Assembly (NCBI RefSeq): GCF_027887165.1
Contig: NC_077227.1
Location: forward strand, 346,857,707 to 346,921,706
Direction: 5' to 3'
Source of the DNA: Monodelphis domestica
Lineage: Eukaryota; Chordata; Mammalia; Didelphimorphia; Didelphidae
DNA: 64,000 nt
Made by a program: the position numbers and the translations under genes. The notes beneath the pieces are model-generated. The model saw only the letters and a list, made by a program, of their open reading frames with translations. It did not search any database and was not told the DNA's origin. Shown here in pieces: positions 21,510 through 33,234 of this stretch (position 1 is the first letter of the stretch; every line of letters begins with the position of its first letter).

Positions 21510-22335
21510 TAACTAGACATGACTAGAAAAACCTGGAAAAAGAATTAAGTCTGCTATCTTCTTCTGGATCATTGATGTTGAAATTCAGTAAACACTTTTC
21601 ATTCCCAGGTTTTCTCTTCCAGCAAGCTATTTCTGGTTTTGCCTGCCTGCTCCTGCCCTCGCTCTGAGTGGTACTTAGAATTCCCCTAAAAAGGGATACA
21701 ATTTCCAAAACAACCCACACTCTTATCTTCTTCTTTGACAACCAAAGGACTTTGAGAGCTGGCATCCTTCTACTTACCATGCCAATGATTATCAAAAGCT
21801 AGAAGGAAAAGCATTTGTGGGGACACATTCAGAAGCAAGCTAATTACCCAATTGAGGTCACTGGTGGTCAAACAAGTGCTATGAACAAGGAAAGAAAGGG
21901 GGATTTGAGCCTGGGAAGAGGACAAAAGGCATTTATTTGCAAAAAGCAATTTTGTGCATTCTCATTAGTGTTACTGAAGTGTGATTGACTTGATTAGGAC
22001 TATTTTAAAGTGCCAAAGGTTGGGCTGCTGCCAGACATGAGGCCCAGGGACCATCAATGCCATCCTACAATCTTTTCCATCGAAATTAACCTGATTCTTT
22101 AATCCAAATTGCCAGCTGTAAGAATTGTTTCCATTCAGGGCCTTTTCGTGATGAAATCACCAGAAATCAAACCTGAATCTGGAAAGGCAGCCTTAATGAG
22201 GGGCCCTGGCTGAAACTTACAATATTTCTGCAGAACTACACCACAGATTCTGCTAAGAACCCCCTGGATAGAGTCTTTGTGTTGCTAATGGGAAAGAAGA
22301 TAAATAAACCATATGAAAAGATCATGTCAGTCACA
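21510..22335. other. Repeat-poor island
   Basis: No repeat recognised. The block 21950-22260 looks like well-kept single-copy sequence and is a candidate conserved non-coding element, by appearance only. Confidence 0.45.
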
Positions 22336-22338
22336 GAT

Positions 22339-22341
<3 letters not shown>

Positions 22342-22379
<38 letters not shown>
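22342..22379 (+). repeat. (GA)n microsatellite
   Basis: About 18 uninterrupted GA units. Confidence 0.95.
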
Positions 22380-22384
<5 letters not shown>

Positions 22385-22617
22385 CACAACAGCTTCCAGA
22401 AGAAATAGAACTGTCAGAACAAGATAGGGAGGTACTTTGAAGGGAAGGTTATTTTTAAGCTAAATTTCCAAATATTCAGTTCAGCAAAATCTATTTATAA
22501 GTAGAGTTGCTTTTTTAAAATCTTATTTTTGCTTTGGTTTTAAATTCCTTTTTATGTCATTGAAGAGAAGGAAAAAGGAGACGGGAGCATTTGAAAATTT
22601 CAGCCTTTGATCAATAG

Positions 22618-22700
22618 GGTTTCATTCATTCAACAAATATTAAGTACCTACTGTGTGCAGAAGCATTGTTCTAGGTTCTGAGAGAAATGTGGAATGGATA
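22618..22700 (-). repeat. L2 3' end, antisense
   Basis: attcattcaacaaatattaa and ctactgtgtgcagaagcatt. Confidence 0.75.
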
Positions 22701-24035
22701 ATACAGTTTGGGAGACTCAGAATTGAGGGAACAACTATACTGAAATAGTAATTGTTCATGGTTCAACTTGGAAGGAAAGTTCAACTCTGGTGGCATGCCC
22801 CACAGACCTGTATTTGGGATGAGGCGGTTTTTTTTTCTTAATTTTTTAATTCCTTTTTAACATTTTTAACTCTTTTGAAGTTGTAGATAGTAGTGCACAA
22901 ATTTAGAAAGAATATAAAAGGCTGGATCACAGTTGGGATCCAAGAAGTTTCAATAGGCTAGATTAAACTTTAAAAAGAGATAAATATTTGTTAAGTATTA
23001 CACTTGTGATAAAAACATCATAAGTAGAAGAAAAGGTTGTTATGCTATAGAGAGATTCATATATGACAACAATCTTGGGAGCGTAATGGAAGGAAAATGC
23101 GAAACCAAAAAAAGGCAAAGCATGTAGTTCATCAAGGTGATCATGGAATTCCCATTGCCAGGAAACATAGTTGGAGCAAGCAACAAAAAAAGGTTCTCTC
23201 AAATCTACTTTCTGAAACTAATTCGCTTGTGGGAGGGAAGAGAGAAAGCCCAGAAAAACCTTAAAACCCAGGATAACAGTCCCTATGGGTTAGAAATTTC
23301 CCTACCCAGTGATCATGGTAACATGGCCACGGAGTAGGGAGGAACTTATCTACAAATAGTACAGTTGGATTGGAGGGTGGGGAAGGAAGCACATCATCTT
23401 GTAGCTTCCTATTTTAATTATTTTTGTCCACTTAAGTTCTAAACTCAGTTTCTACTAGCTACAGGAACAAGGATGTTGTCAGTGGACCCTAAATTTTGGT
23501 ACTCTGGAGAGTGGCCGTGATCATCCTATCCTGACCATGGCTCTGAGTAAGACAAAGGAAACATCTGTGTGATAGAAATGACCACAAAGCTATTCCACAG
23601 AGAATACGACTGCCTGCTTCATATATGGTGTTCTTGAAAACTAAACCACACTCCCTACTTAATATGCAAAATACTTAGTTATAATAAACAAGAGGAGCTA
23701 TTCCCGAACATTATACAGTTAGCCTTAGGAAGACCCTCACTTCCTGACTATCCACTATTGGAATTTCACCTCAGTTGTATAAAGAGAACAATTTAAGCTG
23801 GATGCTTCTTGGGACATACTTTCTTCCTTCCAGTTCCTTTGATTATCCTCAGAAGTTCCACTTCATTTCATTTTTCATTCTTGGTTTCCAACTGTAGAAA
23901 CTGCAAAAGGTGTGGAGACTTAGAGGAACATCCATCCTCTCCTGTGCTAGAAACAGTGGTCTGAAGCCAAAATTGGTCATTGGGTGTCTTGTTTCAAAGT
24001 GAACATACAAATGATCATCTCCATGTGAAAAATAT
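22701..24035. other. Mostly unassigned, single-copy-looking
   Basis: No clear repeat except a T-rich patch at 22830-22880. Frames at 22963-23337 on both strands overlap and lack support. Confidence 0.45.
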
Positions 24036-24039
24036 GTCC

Positions 24040-24235
24040 ATCAAAAAAAAATATTTAATGAGGGCTTTCTATGTGCCAACAACTGCTGTGAGGGATGTGG
24101 AAGAAGACTGGCACGATTCCTGATGGAACCTCAGAGAGCTTACAAGCCAGCAACAAGTGACCCAAAAACATCAGCTCGTGTTATGTCTAAGAGGATTTTA
24201 CATAAATATTTAAAGGATTTAGAAGTACACAAACA
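24040..24235 (-). repeat. L2 3' end, antisense
   Basis: aatatttaatgagggctttc and ctcagagagcttacaagcca. Confidence 0.65.
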
Positions 24236-24244
24236 GTCAAATAA

Positions 24245-24560
24245 CTTATTAAGGCACAATGGTATTCCATTTCACTCATGTACAATAATTTGTTCAGCCA
24301 TTCTCCAATTTAAGAACTCTGATAAATACAGTGAATCACCATGATTCCAGAAGACCAGTGGTGAAGAATGAGACTGGCCTCCTGACAGAGAGGTGATGCC
24401 CACCCATGTAGAATAAGACACATTTTTGGACATGGCCAAGATAAGATTTTATTGTGATTGATTATGCATATTTCATAGAGGCATTTTGTTTTCCTTTTTT
24501 CTTTTCAAATGTGTGTTGAGAAAGGGGAGAGAGAAATTCTTGTTATTTGAAAAAATAATT
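24245..24560 (+). mobile_element. L1 3' end with inverted 5' part
   Basis: 24330-24560 reads forward as an L1 3' end (tcctgacagagaggtgatgc, cacatttttggacatggcca). 24245-24325 is the reverse complement of an upstream ORF2 stretch (forward form: gaatggctgaacaaattatt). This order fits a 5' inversion by twin priming. Confidence 0.65.
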
Positions 24561-25195
24561 TGGGAGGAAACTAGGTGGCTCAGTGGTTTGAGAGCTAGAT
24601 CTAGAGACAAGAGGTCCGAGGTTCAAATTTGACCTTCCATGCTTCTTAGCTATATGACCCTGAGCAAGTCACTTAACCCCCATGGCCTTCTGCCTTAGAA
24701 CCAATACACAGTATTAATTCTAAAACAGAAGGTAAAGGTTTTTTAAAAATATTTTTTTTAAATGAGAGCTGGGGGTGAGGGGTGAAGGCAACTGGGTGGC
24801 TCAGTGGATTGAGAATTAGCCCTAGAGACGGGAGGTCCTAGGTTCAAATCTGGCCTCAGTCACTTCCCAGCTGTGTGACCCTGGAAAAGTCACTTAACCC
24901 CCATTGCCTAGCCCTTACCACTCTTCTGTCTTGGAACCAATATACACTATTAACTCCAGGATTTTTAAATAAATAAATTAAGGTAAGGTAAGGTAAGGTA
25001 AGGATTTTTAAATAAATAAATTAAATTAAAAATTAAAAAATGAGAGCTGGCCTCAGACACTTCCTAGCTGTGTGACCCTGGGCAAAGTCACCTGACCCCC
25101 CAATGCCTAGTCCTTGCCACTCTTCTGCCTTAGAACCAGCACACAGTATTGATTCTAAGAACCCTATGGTAAGGGTTAAAAAAAAAATGAGAGCA
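24560..25195 (+). repeat. Three head-to-tail SINE-A copies
   Basis: Copies at about 24560-24765, 24785-25035 and 25045-25190; the last lacks its head. The second ends in a tandem expansion of its tail. Confidence 0.85.
24960..25040 (+). repeat. (AAGGT)n and duplicated AT-rich SINE tail
   Basis: Five aaggt-type units (about 24979-25003) sit between two copies of ggatttttaaataaataaat (24960 and 25002). The unit matches the aaggtaagg motif of the SINE tail. Confidence 0.85.
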
Positions 25196-25324
25196 TTAGG
25201 CTATAGGATAATTCATCAATCTTTACACATTCTAATGACATTTTATTTTTTTTAATTAAGTACTAACAATGTGTCAGGATCAACTTAAACACTTCCCATT
25301 AGTCTGTTAATCATTAAATATATG

Positions 25325-25600
25325 TTAGGCAGCTAGGTAGAATAGTAGATAGAGTGTAGTACTTGGTATCGGAAAGACATGAGTTCAAATCCTGCCTGAG
25401 ACACTTATGCTGTGGGACCCTGGAATAATCACTTAACTCTGTCTGCTCCAGTATCCTCATCTGTAAAATGAGGATTATATTAGGGTCTACACTTCAGAGT
25501 TGTTTGGAGGATCAAATGAAATACCCTATTTAGAGCATTTTGCAAATCTTAAAGTGCTTCCAATGCTAGTTCCCATTATCAGGATTGTTCCAGATTATTT
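25325..25600 (+). repeat. MIR/THER, near full length
   Basis: gagttcaaatcctgcctgag, cctcatctgtaaaatgagga and a terminal ctaataatactaat. Confidence 0.75.
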
Positions 25601-25796
25601 TACTAATAATACTAATATAAATAATACTAATTATCAGTATCATTACTGTGTGCACGTGTGCTGGGAAGATGCTAAGTTTAGACAAGTCCCTACTTTCAAA
25701 GCTTATAACCTAGTAGGCACATGATGCCAATGAGAGACAGTAATTTAGTATAACTGCTAGTCAGGAAGACCTGGATTGAAGTTCTATTTCTGCCCT

Positions 25797-26045
25797 GCTA
25801 ATACTGCTGACAAAAATTTTTTAAATTAAATTTAAAAATAGGGGCAGCTGGGTAGCTCAATGGATTGAGAGTCAGGCCTGGAGATGGAAGTTCCTAGGTT
25901 CAAATCTGGCTTCAGACACTTCCCAGCTGTGTGACCCTGGACAAGTGACTCAATCTCTCAATGCTCTAAGTTACATTGGTGGAGAGACTTCCTTCCCATG
26001 GAGCTCTCTCTATCAATGAAATCATAGCTCTAGATCAAAAAAGAG
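25797..26045 (+). repeat. SINE with SINE-A head and a different second half
   Basis: The head and CORE at 25841-25947 match SINE-A. From about 25948 it switches to ctctcaatgctctaagttac and ctatcaatgaaatcatagct, another marsupial CORE-SINE ending. Its first 150 bases recur at 27055-27208. Confidence 0.7.
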
Positions 26046-26339
26046 AAAATGGCACCAGCACAGATGGCTCTACCACAAAGGCTGTGCTATTAATCAATGG
26101 GAGAGTGGAGGAAGGCTTCCTGGGGAGGAGGTGGAGAGTCATTAGCAGAGGAAGGTGGGAAGGAAGGCTATCCAGACCTGGGGCCCCACAACCTAAGGAA
26201 AGGCTCAAAGGTTGTGGGAATACAGTATTGCTGTCCTGTTTCTCTGGAACTGAGAGAGCATGAAAGAGAGGAATAAGAGAAGAGAGTGGAAAGGTGGGGA
26301 CTACTTGTTTGTGGAGAGCCTTCAATTGCCTGCCAAGGA

Positions 26340-26520
26340 GAATAGACAGAATGTAATGGAAAGAGCACTGGCTCTGGCTGGAGCCAGAAAGCATCCCACC
26401 TTCTTCCTAGGTGATCTGGGCCAGCCACATAGTTTCCTCACCAAGTGAAGGGATTCCACTCTGCCCCTTCAGTCCCTTCCAGTTCTAAATCTGATCTTGA
26501 CCATTATTCAATAGGATAAT
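26340..26520 (+). repeat. MIR piece
   Basis: taatggaaagagcactggct and cccttccagttctaaatctg. Confidence 0.6.
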
Positions 26521-26532
26521 AAGGAACCATTG

Positions 26533-26757
26533 AAGATCTTTTTTATTTTTATTTTACTTTCCCAATTACATGTAGTAACAATTTTCAACATGTTTTCCAA
26601 AATTATAAGATCCAAATTGTCTCCCTCCTTCCTTCCCTCTTCTCAGAGCTGATAAGCAATTGGATCTGGATTATGCACTCATTAGCATGCAAAGCATACC
26701 TCCATATTGGTCATTGTTCTAAGAGAATATTCATACGTAACACAAACTTCCCACATA
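26533..26757 (-). mobile_element. L1 3' UTR end, antisense, inside L2
   Basis: Starts with the reversed A tail and reads ccaattacatgtagtaacaa, then a (tccc)-rich block; the same end type occurs at 61430-61515. Confidence 0.6.
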
Positions 26758-27100
26758 AAACCTTATTGGAGATTTTAGACCTGGGAATGGCATGGTCAGA
26801 TCTTTTTTTTTTTTTAGTGATTCTAACAACAATATGAAGAATGTATTGCTGTAGGGAAGTAGTAGAGGTGGGAAGACATATAATGAAGCTATTATAATAG
26901 TCCAGGCAGTGGCAATGACCCAAATTTGGTTATCAAAGAGAGAGATGGATGGAAAAGAGTTTGCCCAGCCTAGGAACTGATTAAATGTGTGAGACTGAAG
27001 GCCAGGGGAGAATCGGAGGTAATCCAAAGTTATAAATATGGGAAACCAGGCACCGCTAATACTGCTGATGACAAAAAATTTTTTAATTAAATTTTAAAAA

Positions 27101-27300
27101 GGGGGCAGCTGGGTAGCTCAGTGGATTGAGAGTCAGGCCTAGAGAAGGGAAGTCGTAGGTTCAAATCTGGCTTCAGACACTTCCCAGCTGTGTGACCCTG
27201 GACAAGTCACTTGACCCCCATTGCCTCACCCTTACCTCTTTTCTACCTTGGAACCAATACACAGTATTGACTTCAAGATGGAAGGTAAGGGTTTAAAAAA
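27101..27300 (+). repeat. SINE-A, well preserved
   Basis: The right flank AATACTGCTGACAAAAA (27301-27317) recurs on the left at 27058, with a TGA inserted, as in a target-site duplication. Confidence 0.88.
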
Positions 27301-27780
27301 AATACTGCTGACAAAAAGAGTGAAGTCAGGAGACAGAGGGTTTAAGTGAAAAGATTTTGCTCTCTTTGACTTCTCAGACAGAATTAAAGAGGCAGGATGA
27401 CTACATGGTGCCTTTGACTGTTCTTACTGAGTCTTGTTTTTCTAATGCCAGAACAGGCACTCAGGGAGTGCAACTAAGTGGGGAGATTTGGTTAGTAAGC
27501 ATCTCTCACACTGGCGGATGGGAGGCCTGCTCTGTGCCACGCAGGCCTTCATTTCACAGTTGTTAAATTGTCAGAACCCTGGGAAGATAAACTCGTTTCT
27601 AAGCACAAATGTAATTGTCTCCTGGAAAGCTAGAATGTCTTCAATAAGTCTAGCTGCCTGAACTATGAATCATAATTAAGTTTTTGGAGAGCCAGCTAAG
27701 GCTCCCAACCAAGCTTCAGTTAAAAGATATAGTTCCAGTTGGTTGTTATCAATTTTCCCAAAGGAATGAGATGAAATGAA
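27301..27780. other. Unassigned stretch
   Basis: No repeat or exon recognised between two repeats; it ends in a short (GAAT)n run at 27777-27799. Confidence 0.45.
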
Positions 27781-27837
27781 TGAATGAATGAATGAATGAG
27801 CATTTATTAGGTGGTACAGTGCTGGTCTGGTCTTAGG

Positions 27838-28318
27838 AAAGACTTTTCTTTCCTGAGTTCAAATCTGGCCTCAGACACTTAGTAGCTGTATAAGCCTGGG
27901 CAAGTCATTTAACCCTGTTTGCCTCCGTTTTCTCATTGGTAAAGGGAGCTGGAGAAGGAAATAGCAAACCATTTAGTTTTTTTTAGTATTATAAGATTAC
28001 TCTCTTACAAAAATGAATAATATGGAAACGGGTTTTGAGAGATAATACATGTATAGCCCTGTGGAATTTTTGCTTGTCAACTCCAAGAAGAGGGAGAAAA
28101 GAGGAGGGGGAGATAACATGAATCATGTAACCATGGAAAACTTATGTGTAAATTTGTCACTGGAATAAAGAAAAACAAAGAAAAAAACAAAAGGTACAAA
28201 AGAGAAAAAAATAAAATAAAAGGCAAGAATACATTAATATTGGGGGAAAAAAACAAAAAGAAAAACCCCAAATGAGGTCACAGAGAACCTGACACAATTG
28301 AAAACAACTAAGCAACAA
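27838..28318 (+). repeat. SINE-B split by an L1 3' end
   Basis: The body reaches gagctggagaaggaaatagc at 27969 and resumes near 28266 with ccccaaatgaggtcacagag, ending aactaagcaacaaa. Confidence 0.78.
27980..28265 (+). mobile_element. L1 3' end inside SINE-B
   Basis: aatatggaaacgggttttga, then tgaatcatgtaaccatggaa and a long A-rich tail. It matches the last 200 bases of the L1 at 59.5 kb. Confidence 0.8.
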
Positions 28319-28480
28319 AGCACTTCCTAAGCATTATCCACAGAAAGGAAGGAAAGACAGTTCCTGCTTGATCTCAAGAAGCTTACCCTCTACTTGAGGG
28401 GAGAGTGTACATATGAGTTCAGTTGCATGACAGATGGCAAGACCCAGGGGCATTAGGGTACATGGAAAGATCAGGTGGCC
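28318..28480 (-). repeat. L2 3' end, antisense
   Basis: gcacttcctaagcattatcc, then ctcaagaagcttaccctcta. Confidence 0.6.
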
Positions 28481-30435
28481 CTGCCAGGAAGCCTGTAAGG
28501 TATAGTAGCAGGGTAAATGGCAAAGCCTTGAGAAACCTGTAAGGATGCTATGATGGGAGAGATGGTAAGGCCTAGAAGACTTCCATCTTACCAGGAGGAT
28601 ATTAGTTGTTGACTCATTCAAGCAATGAGACAAAGAGAAAACAAGAACATTAAATTAACTCATGTCCTGGGGCATAAAAGAAATCAGGATACACATATAT
28701 AAAATCAGGCAATAGGTCTAAATTGACAAAGGATAATTTGTTTCCCTCTCTTGCTTCTTACCATTTTTTTCCCCTCTGGGTTTTCATGGGAATGTTTTAA
28801 GAAAATTCTGAATTTGAGCCTTTCATAAGCCAAGTAAATTTCCAAACTGTTGTACTACAGGGTAAAGTTTTCAGTCCACCTCACTGATCGTAAATCTAGA
28901 CTTCCCTTGAAGGTCAAAAACAAAGTTCAGAGAATGGAATTCATTTCTCCTTATTCCCCAAAGGTAAATGTAGCCTACATGGGTTAGCTAAAGCCAGCTT
29001 CTTGGGTTTTCTTTGTGGAGTAACAGGGAGGGAACAAAAAGAAGCAAGTGGTGTTTGGAAAGAGAACACTGGTAAATGTGCAGAGTTGAGAGTGGTGTAA
29101 TCAATACAAATTCTTGTGGCCTGAAAAAAATGTCTTTGTGTTTAATCAATTTGAAAATCTATTTGTAAAGCGCCATTAAATGTACCCTAAAGTCTAAAAG
29201 CTTTTTTTTTTTTTTAGGTCTTGCTACTTTATTCTTTTTGGGATAAATTAAGCAAGCAGTTGGATGCCAGAGATGAATATGTTTGTCTAAAGAATGCCCA
29301 ATGGAAAAATCTGCAATTGGTGTGAAATTATTTTGACATCAGGGATGCCACAGGTATACCACTGGTCTGGCCTAATATGAGAAGCAATGGAACTGAAAAA
29401 CAATTGCTAGTCAACTACAGTATTAATAGGCAATGAGCCAACATGTGAAACCTGAGATTCATGGACTGGCACAGGTTACACATCTTTGGCTTCCCTGCAG
29501 GGACAAGAAACCCCAAGTACTCCATTCATTCACATATCTTTTCAATGTGAACCTGGACATCTTTCTGATTTCATTAATCTTGGCATTTGAATAGCAGATG
29601 AAAGGGTTGGCTAGCCATCAGTTCTCTGTCTGTCCTGTCTTTACTGTCTTTACTGATAAATTTTTAGAATTCTGCAGAGGTCTTAATGCTCTGCTCATGG
29701 AGCCAAAGGAATTGGTGCATGGGGCTGCTTCCCTTCATCACTAAATCTTAAAACCAGTCTTCCTTTCAGAGATAACCTGGTAGACTCCTTTTTCATCAAT
29801 GTTTTAAAACTTTCTAAGACAGATGAGTCCTTAATATTTTATTCTCCTTCAGAGAGCCAGTCCTTCTTCACAATATCCTTAATCTCCCTCCTCTTCTCTT
29901 GATTCCCCATTCAGCATCCTTAGCCCCTGACTCTGGAGCCTTATTCTCTCCCATTACACTTTCCTGTGGTTTCCAAACTGCTCTTTCCATTTGATGCCTT
30001 CTGGACAAGAGATTCTACATTTGGGATGCATTGATCAAAGAACTGAAAACACTGGTAATGAGCAATCTCAGGCAAAAACAAAATGGTAATGAGAAGATGA
30101 CCAGTTGTTATGGTCAATATTTTAATTAAGTGGAGGATGAAAAGCAGTTGCAATTGAGCATTTCCTCTCTGGTCCAGACCTGTAATCTCACCAGGAAATG
30201 GTGAAAATTTCCTGATGTGAAAATTCCTCCCAACAATCTTAGTCAAGAACTAGCCTAGAACTGAAAGTCTTAGAGTTGCCTGAGATATAAGAGGTTAACT
30301 GATTTGTTTTACATACAGCCAGTATATGCCAGAGGCCAGATTAGAAAAAACTCAGGTCTTTCTGCTTCCATTCTGCCTTTCATCTCCTCTTATTCAGGAA
30401 TAAGTCACAGCCTCATAGGATCATGTATTTATACT
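28481..30435. other. Repeat-poor island, about 2 kb
   Basis: No recognised repeat. A reverse frame at 29941-30246 has no splice or start support and matches no family I know. It may hold distal regulatory DNA; nothing proves it. Confidence 0.45.
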
Positions 30436-30439
30436 GGAA

Positions 30440-30605
30440 AGGGACCTTAGAAGCCATCAAGGCCAATGCCCTTACTTTACAAATGATGAAAGTGAGGCAT
30501 ATTAGAAGTTAAGTGACACAGCTGATAAACAACTGAGAGGGTTTGGACCCAGATTTTTCTATTTCAAAATCCAATATGTTATCCACTATTTTACACTGCC
30601 ATGTA
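30440..30605 (-). repeat. MIR, antisense
   Basis: gaaagggaccttagaagcca and cccttactttacaaatgatg. Confidence 0.7.
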
Positions 30606-31660
30606 TCTCCTTTTATTCAAAAATAAGTCATCGGAAAGATGTGCCAAAAAAAAGTTCCTAAAGATGAAGCAAGTGACTTTGTAATACAAAATTTTAATTA
30701 TTCATGCCAGCCAGGAGAAGGAGCCAGGTGTATAGTATAAACTAACTTCCCAAAATTGTTTTTGAAACTTTTTTTGCCTAAGGTTGTAACCTCTCCTTTA
30801 CTTCAAAAGAAATTTGTTTAACCTTTTAAATTCATTCTATCCTATATATGCAAAGATAACCCTACCATTTCACCATCAGTAGAGTACATGGCTATTTTTT
30901 TCCTTGTAGTGATGATCCATTCACATTGACCTATCCACATTCTCTTATCCCTTCCCATTTGTGACCAGTGAGAAGCCATTAGTAACAGCCAAGCATGAGA
31001 AGACTGTAGTTTAAGATTCTGCCACAGAGTTTTCCTCTATAATTTGAACTGGCCCTTGTAGGGTCAAGCCTGCTATCATCCTTCAACCAACAGGAGTCAT
31101 GAGCTCAAGAAATAACTGGGGTCTTGCAACCTCTCCATTCCCTTGGCTAATGTCACATAAAGATGGCAGGGAGGAGCAAGAAACACCAAACACTGGCAGG
31201 ACTGGCCAATAGGCAAGGAGCTTGGATCATCCACAAAGAGAATCATTATAGTACATCCCTTTGACAATGACATTGCTAACAGTGGCAGCAGGGTGAACCA
31301 TAGTTAAAAAGGCCAGCTACATAACTAGCCTTTGAATAAATAAGAATGTCACATCTCCCTTGTGATGATGAAATGAGATTTAAGCGTCTTCCTGCCTCAG
31401 AAGCAGTACAAGGAGCCATGAAAATAAGGCACTTTTTTAAACCAAACCCTGCCTGCCACAACTGTAACCTCATCCAAAACACTGAGGATATTTTACCAAT
31501 CCCAGTTGACACACAGTAAGTAAACCACCTGTTAGATAAATGGCCATTGACTTAATGAGGACTCGGAGGGTAAGCTGAAAAAAGCTAAGAGAAACAACCT
31601 GACTTCTAGGCACCTTAATTTTGTGTTCCAAAACCACTACGTTATAACAATTTTATAGTT
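30606..31660. other. Unassigned stretch
   Basis: Single-copy-looking; I see no exon, repeat or RNA gene. Confidence 0.45.
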
Positions 31661-31664
31661 CTCT

Positions 31665-31860
31665 ACTCTTCCCTCATTATCATAATGATATTTAATTAGT
31701 GCTCCAGGGTTTACAGTACTATATATATATACATATATGTATATACATATGTATGTAACATGTGTATATATATGAATATATATAAAATTTCATTTGATTT
31801 TTCACAATAAACTTGTGAGGTAGGACCTGTTATTGTTCCCATTTTATAGATGAGTAAATG
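31665..31860 (-). repeat. MIR, antisense, with an internal AT/TATG microsatellite
   Basis: MIR text before (ctccagggtttacagtacta) and after (cacaataaacttgtgaggta) an ATATAC/TATG-type run at 31722-31790. Confidence 0.7.
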
Positions 31861-32550
31861 TCTCCATTTTTATGTATAAGCATCACCTCTCATTGTTAGA
31901 TCACCAGGAAATTACTCTTCTTAACTGTCATATATGCAGGATTTTTAGCATTCTGAATTTCCCCCATGACTTTCAAATGGAGAGTTCATGGTTTTTGGTT
32001 ATCCCCAAAAACTTTAGCTAATGAACCAAATGTTTTCAAAAGTACAAAAGAATTGGATTTTTTCCCAGAGAAGCCAGGAAACCTGTGAATACTTGCCATC
32101 CCCTAAGGGATATAGTTCTTACTGACAACCCCACAATACAGAATCTGTAAGGTCAGGGAAAGGTGGAGAAAGGACTAAGGTTATGCTTTTAAAATGAGGT
32201 CAGCTCAGCTCTCAGTCTTACACAGTTTGCTCACCATGGAGTTTGGTGGTTCCATTTTTTCTAGTAATTTGCTCATTATCATCATCATCACCATCTATAT
32301 GGATGAATGGAATGGAGGAGGAAGAAGGGAAGGAAAAGGGGCAGGAAACTTTCTGCTCCAAAAATGTCTGTTTGGCATAGAGCAGAGTAGCAAGTAGGAG
32401 CTGGAATGCCTCTGTTCTTTTTTCAGACACACCATATTATCTAAGAGGCCAGAGAAAAATAGTGAATTAACATGTATGTGAATCACTTTTGTTATAAGAG
32501 CATTATCCCCTGTTCATCAGTGTGGTCAGCTATGTAAATAAATATTTCCT
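31861..32550. other. Unassigned stretch
   Basis: No repeat or exon recognised; opposing frames around 32194-32486 cross a (tcatca)n patch. Confidence 0.45.
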
Positions 32551-32554
32551 TTTT

Positions 32555-32695
32555 TTGGCTAAAACCCTTACCTCCCATCTCAGAATCAATATTGTACATT
32601 GGTTCTAAGGCATAGCTAGGAAGTGTCTGAGGTCACATTTGAACCCAGGACCCCTCAACTGGTTCTTAATCCACTGAGCCACCCAGCTGCCCTCA
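32555..32695 (-). repeat. SINE-A, antisense, internal deletion
   Basis: The tail joins directly to CORE after ggttctaaggca; the normal middle is missing. Confidence 0.8.
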
Positions 32696-33045
32696 AAATA
32701 AATTCTTAACCATTACAGAATATGGAAATTATAACTTTTAAAATGGGGTGGGGTGAAGAGACAGTGAATTCTAAACTTCCTAAACCTTGTCTATCATAAC
32801 TTTACAAAAAGAAAGGTTATAGACATCCATAGCGGTGAGATTCAGGACTGGAGGGCTCATATTCTCAGTGAATTCAGTCTTTAATACTTACAACCTTCTC
32901 ATTGGAACAAGCATCATACATCTGTCATTCTTGATACTGGCACCCAATCCAAAGAATAGAAGCACTGGCCACTTTGCATGTCTGTATGGTAATTCATCAG
33001 ACACATCATGGACCCAATTTGACACCCTGGAAAATCAAGGAGATC
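32696..33045. other. Unassigned stretch
   Basis: Nothing recognised. Confidence 0.45.
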
Positions 33046-33047
33046 TG

Positions 33048-33228
33048 GGGGCAGCTGGGTAGCTCAGGGGATTGAGAGCCAGGCCTAGAGACAGGAGGTC
33101 CTGGGTTCAAATCTGAACTCAGCCACTTCCCAGCTATGTGACCCTGGGCAAGGATTAACCCCCATTGCCTAGCCCTTACCACTCTTCTGCCTTGGAACCA
33201 ATAAACAAAAATTGATTTTAAAGTTTAA
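33048..33228 (+). repeat. SINE-A
   Basis: The flanks share AATCAAGGAGATCT on the left and AATCAAGATCT on the right, an imperfect TSD. Confidence 0.85.
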
Positions 33229-33234
33229 AAAAAT

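Larger units (their letters stand above)
26095..27045 (-). repeat. L2 LINE, antisense, with two inserts
   Basis: gaaggcttcctggggaggag, aaggaaccattgaagatc (to 26532), then atggcatggtcagatc and ataatagtccaggcagtggc. A MIR-like piece (26340-26520) and an L1 3' end (26533-26757) interrupt it. Confidence 0.75.

Noticed and set aside
26035-26448. Overlapping frames on both strands of 60-120 codons
   Set aside because: They lie in an antisense L2 and a MIR and arise by chance.
29941-30246. 101-codon reverse frame with hydrophobic patches
   Set aside because: Considered as a receptor fragment, but no family motif, start context or splice sites support it.
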